From: Rachicladosporium sp. CCFEE 5018
Lineage: Eukaryota > Ascomycota > Dothideomycetes > Cladosporiales > Cladosporiaceae
Length of the DNA stretch: 64,000 nt
Direction: 5' to 3'
Assembly (NCBI GenBank): GCA_002077045.2
Contig: KZ111141.1
Coordinates: forward strand, 547,001 to 611,000
A program made the position numbers and the translations under genes. This document shows, piece by piece, positions 56,537 through 64,000 of this stretch (position 1 is its first letter; every line of letters starts with the position of its first letter). Below the pieces are notes generated by a model. It saw only the letters and a program-made list of their open reading frames with translations. It was not told the origin of the DNA and did no database searches.

Positions 56537-56543
56537 TTTAGCC
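56537..56543 (-). promoter_or_regulatory. XlnR/Xyr1-type heptamer GGCTAAA (minus strand)
   Basis: Second exact GGCTAAA heptamer, read on the minus strand, 183 bases upstream of the xylanase ATG. Two such heptamers in ~450 bases is more than expected by chance. Confidence 0.45.
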
Positions 56544-56608
56544 TTGAAACAACCATCACGAGGATCGCCTGAGCGGCGTTTGAGGTCCAGGTCGATGAGT
56601 CGCAGAGG

Positions 56609-56614
56609 TATAAG
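56609..56614 (+). promoter_or_regulatory. TATA-like element of the xylanase gene
   Basis: TATAAG, 112 bases upstream of the ATG and followed by a CA-rich leader (CAAACACAAACACACACTCA region) typical of a highly expressed fungal secreted-enzyme gene. Confidence 0.4.
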
Positions 56615-56725
56615 ACTATGCGCTCCCTTATCCGGTAGGTACATTTCTCAAACACAAACACACACTCACTTCAACTTTCACTTCTTTTCAAACCCCACCC
56701 TTTCACCTTCCACACTCCCGCAACA

Positions 56726-57789
56726 ATGGGCAAGTCTTCATTTATCCTCGCCCTCGGGGCCGTCGCTCGCGTCATGGCTGCGCCAGTCGCTGAGCCTGTG
56801 GCTGTGACCGACCTCGTGAAGCGCGCGCAGTCGGTCAACTACAACCAGAACTACATCGCCGGTGGCGCCAACGTCCAGTACTCCCCTAACCAGAACGCTG
56901 GGTCGTTCAGCGTGAACTGGAACACCAACGGCGACTTCGTCGTCGGTCTCGGGTATCAGACTGGTGACTCCGAGTGAGTAACCCCGGAATTCAGCTAGGT
57001 CCATGGTAACAATGGCTGATGATCTTCAAGCCCAATCACCTACAGCGGTAGCTTCTCCGTCAGCTCCGGCACCCCAGGTGGTCTCCTCTCCATCTACGGC
57101 TGGACCACCAACCCGCTCGTCGAGTACTACGTCGTCGAGAACCAGGGCAAGGGCTACAACCCGGGTGGATCCCAGAAGGGCACCTTCACCACCGATGGCA
57201 GCAGCTACGTCGTCTGGCAGCACCAGCAGACAAATCAGCCGTCCATTCAGGGCACATCAACCTTCCAGCAGTACATCAGGTATGTCGACGACTGTCCCCA
57301 TGTTTCAGATCATCCAGCTAACATCAATACCAGCATCCGTCAATCCGCGCGCTCCAGCGGTACCGTCACCCTTGCCAACCACTTCAGCGCGTGGTCCGGC
57401 TTCGGCATGAAGCTCGGTACGCAGAACTTCCAGGTTCTCGCCGTTGAGTCCTGGCAAGGTGCTGGCTCCGCCAGCCTCAAGCTCAGCAAGGGTGCTGCTG
57501 CCGCGACCACGACCACCAAGGCTGCCACGACGACTGCTGCGCCTACCAGCAAGCCAGCCAGCACCTCAGCGGCTGGCTCCACATCCGCGCCGGCTGCTAC
57601 TACGACTGCTTCGTCTTCCGGTGGTTCTGCTCAGTGGGGACAGTAAGTTCTTCTCGATCCACTGCGTGAGTAATACCTTTAGCTGACCAATTTCTCAGGT
57701 GCGGTGGTTCAGGCTGGTCTGGCCCAACTTCGTGTGTGTCGCCATATACTTGCCACGTGCTCAACCCGTACTACTCTCAGTGCTACTAG
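56726..57789 (+). CDS. Secreted GH11 endo-1,4-beta-xylanase with C-terminal CBM1
   Basis: Four exons: 56726..56973, 57031..57279, 57334..57642 and 57699..57789, giving 298 residues. Donors are GTGAGT, GTATGT and GTAAGT; branch-like GCTGAT and GCTAAC are visible. A signal peptide (about residues 1-18, ending AAP) is followed by a short propeptide with a Kex2-type KR before AQSVNYNQNY. The GH11 catalytic domain has nucleophile E114 in PLVEYYVVE and acid/base E204 in VLAVESWQG. An Ala/Thr/Ser linker leads to a CBM1 cellulose-binding module (about 263-298) with the family Cys pattern and aromatic face; exon 4 encodes nearly all of it. It hydrolyses xylan in plant cell walls outside the cell. Upstream GGCTAAA sites suggest XlnR/Xyr1 induction. 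Confidence 0.95.
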
Positions 57790-58148
57790 ATGGTTGTGAT
57801 GAGTGCTATTCAAGGGGTGGACTGGTAGATCGGAGCTTTCAGGAGTCTATACAGTACTTAGCTGGTCAAAACTTGATGCTGTGCATCGTCAACGTTACTT
57901 CTTGTCATATCGCACCTTAATGCTGTCCTCGTCGACGGTGTGTCAGAATCCCCACCGCGAAACAAGAGAGGAGGACTATTCCTTGTTCGCGATGCATAGC
58001 CCCACGTCGAGAGCAGGCGGATCCTCCCGAGGTCGAAGCTCGTAATGCTCCATGCTCCAGTGACTACCTCAAACGCTCGTATGCATACGATTTACATGTT
58101 TCTTAGCCGGACTCCTCACACTGTTCCGTCCACGACGTTGACCTCACC
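57790..58148. other. Intergenic region between xylanase and CTK3
   Basis: About 0.36 kb. It should contain the xylanase 3' UTR and the CTK3 promoter. No gene seen. Confidence 0.6.
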
Positions 58149-58919
58149 ATGGCCGACCCCTTCGAAGTGCGCATGAAATTTACCTCCCAAATCCAGCACC
58201 TCAACGCCTCGACCACCAGCGCACTAAAATGCGCTCACTACGCCCTCAAACACGCCCCCTTCGCCGAAGACCTGCACTCCTGCATCCTCGAGCAACTCGA
58301 ACGAAACTCCCTCAATCTCCGCGCGAATATAATGTACTTTCTCCCCTCGCTCTGCGACGCCGCGAAAGCGCAGAATGAATGGAGTTATGTGCGAATGATG
58401 GAGCGGGATATACTGCGAATAGTGGATCTAGTCGCGCCGGAAGATGGCAGCGGGGCGGCGAATGTGAAAGTCGTGAGGAAGGTGCTGAAGGGACTAGAGG
58501 GACGAGGATTCCTACAAGGCCAAACAGTCGTGGAACTAGAAGAATGGATCTCCGGCCGCGACGCCGTCGGCGGTCCTGTCTCCCCTTTGCCAGCCGGCAG
58601 CGGCGGGCCAGAAGAAGGCACCGCGAGCGTAGCGCGAAACACACCCGTGAGCGTGCAGAGGGAATCTTACGGCAGTGCTCCCACGATTAAGTTGGACAAG
58701 AGGCAGATCGAACAGAGGATTGAGGAAGATCGGGAGCGGCATAAACGGGCTAGGGAGGGTATCTGGGCTGTGCAGCAGAGTTCTTCGAGGTTGGATGAGG
58801 ATGCGGAGTGTGGGAAGTTGTGGGCTGAGACGAGCGATGTGGAGGAGGATGATTATGAGATTGCGAAGGAGGAGGCGGAGGAGCGGAGAGAGTGTTTGAG
58901 GTTTGAGGTTGCTTGTTGA
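58149..58919 (+). CDS. CTK3: CTD kinase subunit gamma (Ctk3)
   Basis: Single exon, 256 residues. The N-terminus MADPFEVRMKFTSQIQHLNAS, then LHSCILEQLERNSLNLRANIMYFL and DILRIVDLVAPEDGSGAANVKVVRKVL, are the conserved blocks of the Ctk3 CID-like helical domain (residues ~1-135). A Pro/Gly linker follows, then a basic helix (KLDKRQIEQRIEEDRERHKR) and an acidic C-terminus. Ctk3 pairs with the cyclin Ctk2 to activate the kinase Ctk1, which phosphorylates Ser2 of the RNA polymerase II CTD in the nucleus. It converges on TRM732, with 110 bp between the stops. Identification is strong. Confidence 0.92.
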   Translation: MADPFEVRMKFTSQIQHLNASTTSALKCAHYALKHAPFAEDLHSCILEQLERNSLNLRANIMYFLPSLCDAAKAQNEWSYVRMMERDILRIVDLVAPEDGSGAANVKVVRKVLKGLEGRGFLQGQTVVELEEWISGRDAVGGPVSPLPAGSGGPEEGTASVARNTPVSVQRESYGSAPTIKLDKRQIEQRIEEDRERHKRAREGIWAVQQSSSRLDEDAECGKLWAETSDVEEDDYEIAKEEAEERRECLRFEVAC

Positions 58920-59029
58920 GAGGCGATGATGAGGGATGAGTCGTGAAATATTAGCGAGGCGTTGGGGAGTGAACACATCGGTAGAATGATCAGCATGAAG
59001 TCCTGTTCGGCTACCTTCCTTCTCCATAG

Positions 59030-62000
59030 CTATGGCACACTGATTGACAGCTGCACTGACTGTACAAGCGCAGCGACGCCCTGCATCCGTGCGAGAACGG
59101 CGCGCTCTGCAATTTTCTGCAATTCCGTCATCCACAGACAGTTCATTACACTGCTCTCGCCCATAGCGAGCATCTCCACCAACCATTTTCGCAGCTGCGA
59201 TGGTGCAACAAAGAGGCGCGCCCCTCTTTCAGCCTGATGTAGAAGCACCTCAGCGCCGTACATGACCTGCAAACCCAAGCAGAAGACCTCAGACTTCGAG
59301 CTACGGCCCAGTGGTCCGTCTCCATGCTGCTTGAGGTGTGCAGTCAACACATCCAGACCCTCTGTCACCCACAAATAGAGATTCTTGAGGAGGGCTCTGG
59401 GCATCGCACTGGGTACCGTTTGCATAAGGACTCGCGACCAGACGCGAACCTCTCGCGCCTTGTCGATATAGAGGTTCTGCTTCTCTTTCGCAAAGAGATC
59501 GGTGCTTTGTCCGAGTGCGCGCTGCAGTTGCGACGCCACGCTTGTAGCACCATGGTCGTCGACGCCAAACGCTCTGAAAACCGCCACATTGGCCAAGTCT
59601 TGCGAAGTAGGCCATATCTTGACCATGGCCCTTACGAGTCGTTGACCGGCGACAAGAGGCACAAGTCCGTGTCTGCCACTGTGCTCACCGCAAATCCGCA
59701 GTATAGTAACGGCGGTCTCCGCGGCTGAGATGCGTATGTCTTCATCATCATCGTATAGCAGGTCATACACCAGGAAGCACAGCGATCGCAACAGCGGCTG
59801 CGCCGCGTCGAGATGCCACAACGTGGACCAAAGCTGGTGTAGCTTGTCAAGGCCAGCCACGACTGCCTCCCGGGAGTAGATACTGTCGTCGCGTAAGGCG
59901 CTGTGACAAGCACCAAACCATTCGGAGGTGACGCTCAGGGGCTCGTCAAGGTCCCGGTATCCCGAGATAACATGTGAGTGGAGGAAGGCCGCCCGTGCCT
60001 CCAGCCATTGATCTGCATCTGTAGCATTATTAAAGCGTACAACGGCTTCCTGCAATGGTAGTAAGCCAAGCTCAGCAACACCAGCTGAGCTTACCGCCGA
60101 ACTCGTGGCGGGCTTTGCTATGGCCGCATCGTCGGTGTGGGATACCATCAGAGGCCAGAGCTCGCCGCACTGACTCAGCAGCTCTGCAATCGCAGCTTGC
60201 GTGAAAGGACATCCCCGGCCGAGTCCGCTGTTTGCAGTTCTGACGACCATTTCGAGTGACTGCCACACCTCCTTATAGGCCTGAGAAGTTGCATTCGAGC
60301 GTATGCTGGAACGCACTTCCGCATGCAGCTTCCGAAGCAGAAACTTCGCGCAGAGCAATCGGCCATGCAGCGCGTTGTAGCCCGCGAATGGTGCTTCGAG
60401 CAGTGCCCGCAGAGCGTCTATGCGTCCATCGGCACCAATGAGGGACACATACGTCCTCGCGGCTTTGTCGCGAATGTGCCAAGATGCGTCCCGAGTGAGC
60501 GCCAGAACCGCATCGCGCACTTCGACTTGTCGCTCAACAGGTACTCGCGCTCGCTGTAGTAACTGCAGTGCAGGGAAGACGCCTTCCGTGCGTCCAGTCT
60601 TTGCCTTCTCGTCATCAAACCTGAGTAATCCCATGATCAGATCCAGCAGATCAGTGTGCTTACCAAAGTCAAGTAGCCTACTCGAGGAGGTGGTGTCATT
60701 GATATAGGCATCATTTGTGCCGAGAAGACGATCGATTACAGCGCGGAAGAGCATCAGCCCGCAATTCCTGATCGCCCAGGCCGGACTTTGTATTGAGTCC
60801 GCCGCCAGTAGCAACGCTGTCGGGACGTGCCTTTCAGACTGCTCAGCCATATTGGTATGCTTGATGACATCCTTCATGCAATTCATAGCATGAACTTGCA
60901 CCAAGCTGCCTTCTTGCAACGAATCTGGCTTCAGGGGCCTCCGAGCAATTATATCCAAGTCACTGACTGCGATTTTCAATAGTCGATCGCTTGGATCCGA
61001 AGCGAGCACACCACAGAGCAGAGACGGTAGGCCCGCAGAGCGTCTGGTGTTGATTGTGTGGCTGGCTTGCAAGACGGTCATAACTCGTTGGTACCAGCCT
61101 GTCCGATTAGCGTCGTCATCCTGAGTACCCGTGAGTGAGCAGCATACGGTCCAAGTCTGGGCCACGGTGGAGAAGGCGCCGCGGTGTCGCAGAGTGGCTA
61201 GCTGAATCAAGCATAGGTGTTGAAGTTCATGGCAGATCATACTCGGAGGACGCGGCGTAGACGAGAGCATCGCACTCATCAGTAGACTGGCTTCTTTCAG
61301 GGCTCGCCAGCAATAGCTCAGTAGGGCTTTCGAGGAGAGATCGGGTGTCTCGTCACTCTCGTCAGTGGTGTGGCCTTCGGGTGCATCTTCGCACAGCGTT
61401 GGTGCGACAAGCTTCCAGACACTCTGTAACACACGGTTGAGCCGCTCCGCACAAGCTTCCTCCTTGACAGCTGCAGGGTGACGCAGTAGCACATATCTCA
61501 AGCTGGTGAGTATACCGTGCAGTGGATACCGGTTGATAGCTCTGTTGAGATCCTCACTCGCCGTCTCGAGATTGTCTTCTGCCATTGCCAGCAATCGCGC
61601 CATTGGCCCGAGACCAGTGCGATCTCGCGTCGCCAGCATGCTGTCTAGCGCATGCATGAGTGCGACGCCATCGGCGTGATCAGCACGCCCACTTGTAAGC
61701 ATCATCTTCGTCGCTCGTGGAAGTGCGATAGATAGCATCTCAGCGCTTCCCTCTGTAGCGTAGTGGATTTCAAGTATGGCGGCAGCAGCCTGACGCACGT
61801 CATCGAACGAGTCCATCAACAGATCCAGCAGCATCCTCTCAATCCCTTTCAAGATCATCTTGAGGTGATACGGCCAGCGGGTGTTTCCCATGGCTGATTT
61901 CGACCAGTGTTCCGTTCCGACAGCGCTGTCAATGCCTGATCTCAGGAGCATCAAGAGACACTTAAGCGCTGATATGTGGCTTTGATAACTAGCGGTTGGT

Positions 62001-63449
62001 CGCAGTTCGCCGATTAGAAAGCGGAGATACCATTTCAAGAACGATTGGGAGTATTGCAGAGTCCGAACGATACCATGTTGTGCAAATGACCTGCCGGTAT
62101 CACGTGCGCATACCGCGCTGGACGCTCTCAAGCGGTCAAGCAATTGCTGGACTGCAGAGTACAGCCCGCTACGGTACTCAGCATCGGTATCAGAATGCAT
62201 GTGCGGTAGTGTTCGACGTAGACAATTAAGAGTGGAAGCAGTCAACGGCCGAGTCACAGAATGCGAGGTTATCAACAGTGATAGTCCCGCTTTCCGAGCC
62301 GAGCGTGAGTCTGATGATGCCAGGTCAGCAACGAAACTGAGCGGCAAGTGGACGCGTTCGCTTGTGACGGTAGTCGCACTGTCATCGACGATCTCCACCA
62401 GCCCAAGTGCTTTACCGGACTTCAGTGCACTGTATAAGAGCTCCTCGTTGACATTTCCGGACTCAAATCGCTGAGCGCCGACCTCAGAACTATGCAAGCC
62501 AAGTGTCTGTAGGAATGCGACAAAGTCGGCAAGGCTGCGGTTGACTAGTACCGGGAAAATGTGCGCCTCGTACGGAAGTGTATTGTCTGGATCGCATCCT
62601 AAGGCCAGAGATAGAGGTCCTGCCCATATGGGACCTGACGCTGTGACTACCCATGATGCTCCCTTGGTCGGCTCGGCTGGCGAGATGCCTTCCGCCCTGT
62701 CAAGCATCACGGTCAACAGCTGTGCTACGAGCGATCCAAGATCACCTCGCGACGCCCATTGTAAGGTCCGGAACAGGAGCGTTTCGACATGATCTGAAAA
62801 CGGCAGATCACTCTTTGCAGATCCAATTACGTGAGTGTACGACTTCTCGAGATCTTGGAGAGAGACAATGTCCTTCGAAAGCAAGTGCTTCAGCAGGAGC
62901 AACTTGGCTTTGCTGTCGCTTTGTAGGTCTGTCGCACACAACCCAAGCACAAGCTCATCACAGAGACTTTGCACGGCCAGAGCGGCACGTCTGTCATCCT
63001 TTGACCGTCGTAACACGTCTGTCAGCGAACTCAGTAGTTGTTTCGATGACTTCGGTCGAGCGTTATGGCTTTGCTGCAGGCAGAGCCTAAGTACTCGTGC
63101 CCAGAGGTCTCTCGTCCAGAGCAGATCGCGAACGTGCGCGTTCGACGATGCCAGAATCTGATCCGTTAGTGCACACAAGGCGTTCCATGCCGCCACTCGA
63201 TGAACGACACTAGTAGATGAGACGGAGGACACAGAAAGTACTCGATCAAAGAGGTGAAGCAGCTTACTGTAACAACATCAGCATCCGAGAGTGATACTGA
63301 TGGAGCTCTTACGAACCCTAGTAGCCTTACGTGGTCTCATCTTCATGCTCAGTCGAGGTAGGTATGTGCTGCTTTACATGGCGAGCCAGATCGCGCAGCT
63401 CTGCTTCGGTAAGCAGACCTGGCTTGCTCGTGGTGTCGCCAGCCATCAT
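59030..63449 (-). CDS. TRM732: TRM732/THADA-family protein (DUF2428), tRNA Nm32 methylation factor
   Basis: Two exons: 63331..63449 and 59030..63266, with a 63-nt intron (GTAAGG donor, GCTGAT branch, TTACAG acceptor). The phases join to give 1451 residues, matching the ~1400-residue fungal family. The start may be either of two adjacent ATGs (63449 or 63446). The protein is an alpha-helical-repeat protein. It carries the RRSAGLP motif near residue 780 and SPAWAIRNCGLMLFRAVIDRLLG near residue 870, both hallmarks of the DUF2428 region of Trm732/THADA. In yeast Trm732 acts with the methyltransferase Trm7 to 2'-O-methylate position 32 of certain tRNAs in the cytoplasm. It is divergent from TIM23 across ~330 bp. 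Confidence 0.9.
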
Positions 63450-63781
63450 CTCAGCGCTGGATCGTCATCGCATGTCGAGATGTTGGAAGAATGCAGGATT
63501 CTGAGCCAGATCCATCCCGTGAAGTCCTGCTTGCGGCGCGAGTCATGCCTTCGTGGGCATCATTCCTAAATCGGCCTCGGGCACTCCCTTGTGTCCCTTC
63601 AACTTTGAGATGACCTCTGCATCACCTTTCATTGATTATTCTCTGGCGACCCCCTCATCGGCTCCTTAACAGTCATCGCTGTAGGTCATCAATCCCCAAT
63701 CGATGACGAGCCCATAGCAACCATATCCAGAATCGAACACACACCGAGGAAACACCTCTTTCCAACACGGAAGGCGCGAAG
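63450..63781. promoter_or_regulatory. Divergent promoter region between TRM732 and TIM23
   Basis: 332 bp separate the two start codons and must hold both promoters. No clear TATA box or known factor site picked out by eye. Confidence 0.5.
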
Positions 63782-64000
63782 ATGGGTGTCTGGGATGTCT
63801 TCACTGGCAGCAAATCGCAAACAGCATCGATACCCTCATCGCAAGACCTTAACGATGCGAACACACCCGGCGTCTCCTTCAATACAGTGTCTCCAAATGA
63901 TGTCGGCTCATTCATGACCTCGCCTGGGGCCTTCGATCCATCAGCCCTACACCCTTTAGCAGGATTAAATCAAGATACACTCGACTACCTTACCCTCGAC
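63782..64000 (+). CDS. TIM23: Mitochondrial import inner membrane translocase subunit TIM23 (5' part, cut by window end)
   Basis: 73 codons from the ATG at 63782 (MGVWDVFTGSKSQ) to the window edge, no intron so far. The intermembrane-space segment contains FDPSALHPLAGLNQDTLDYLTLD, which closely fits the conserved stretch of fungal Tim23 before its first membrane helix. Tim23 forms the channel of the presequence translocase in the mitochondrial inner membrane. The four membrane helices lie outside the window. Confidence 0.85.
   Translation, partial: MGVWDVFTGSKSQTASIPSSQDLNDANTPGVSFNTVSPNDVGSFMTSPGAFDPSALHPLAGLNQDTLDYLTLD

Larger units (their letters stand above)
54723..56725. other. 2-kb gene-poor region upstream of the xylanase
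   Basis: Single-copy. Several short frames on both strands (longest ~108 codons at 55556..55882, minus) have no domain or signal I recognise. The last ~450 bases form the likely xylanase promoter, with XlnR/Xyr1-type sites, a CreA-like site and a TATA-like element. No transposon remnant seen. Confidence 0.5.

Noticed and set aside
1..64000. Transposons, CRISPR arrays or a prokaryotic-type defence system
   Set aside because: No transposase, reverse transcriptase, terminal repeats or spaced repeat arrays were seen; the repeats are long segmental copies of host genes.

Overview
The window is nuclear DNA of a filamentous ascomycete, most likely a Dothideomycete. Genes are compact. Introns are short (about 50-65 nt) with GTAAGT-type donors and CTAAC/CTGAC-type branch sites. 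The gene set includes CWC15, RRP45, CTK3, TRM732, TIM23, a MAPEG protein and a GH11 xylanase with a CBM1 module. Many genes occur as two diverged versions, which would fit a hybrid or duplicated genome such as those known from black yeasts (Hortaea type), or unmerged haplotypes of a heterozygous diploid. The species assignment is inference.

Layout: block A1 (1-10012), a 100-N gap, block C1 (10113 to about 22082), block B (22083-32178), a second 100-N gap, block C2 (32279 to about 44228), block A2 (44229-54722), then single-copy sequence (54723-64000). The C1-to-C2 period is 22166 bp and the A1-to-A2 offset is 44243 bp, so the scaffold reads as a head-to-tail series of a unit of about 22 kb, [C + A/B]. 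A1 and A2 look identical over 10 kb. B is a clearly diverged version of A in the same gene order. C1 and C2 look identical for the first 7.7 kb, then differ by scattered SNPs and indels up to the B/A boundary. Both gaps fall at the same place in the unit, inside the SGNH-hydrolase gene and just before a truncated gene. This is either a real tandem segmental duplication with mosaic homogenisation, or haplotype/homeolog contigs scaffolded in series.

A/B block genes: a large two-exon gene with an internal W..DG..W repeat (minus), RRP45 (minus), CWC15 (plus), a Ser/Thr protein kinase (plus) and an SGNH hydrolase (plus). C block genes: the 3' end of an unidentified acidic-tailed protein, a four-exon MAPEG gene, a disordered protein with a Cys-rich C-terminus, a Ser/Arg-rich 857-residue protein (two exons, minus), and a small acidic Cys-containing protein whose C1 copy is truncated by a 19-bp duplication. 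The A copies of the large two-exon gene carry a 1-bp frameshift that B lacks.

The single-copy right end holds about 2 kb without a recognisable gene, a secreted GH11-CBM1 endoxylanase with two XlnR/Xyr1-type heptamers upstream, CTK3 (CTD kinase gamma subunit), TRM732 (partner of the tRNA 2'-O-methyltransferase Trm7) and the start of TIM23. The genes are a housekeeping mixture with no single pathway. No transposon, CRISPR array, rRNA or convincing tRNA was seen. I did not find a new biological system; the mosaic repeat architecture is the most notable signal.
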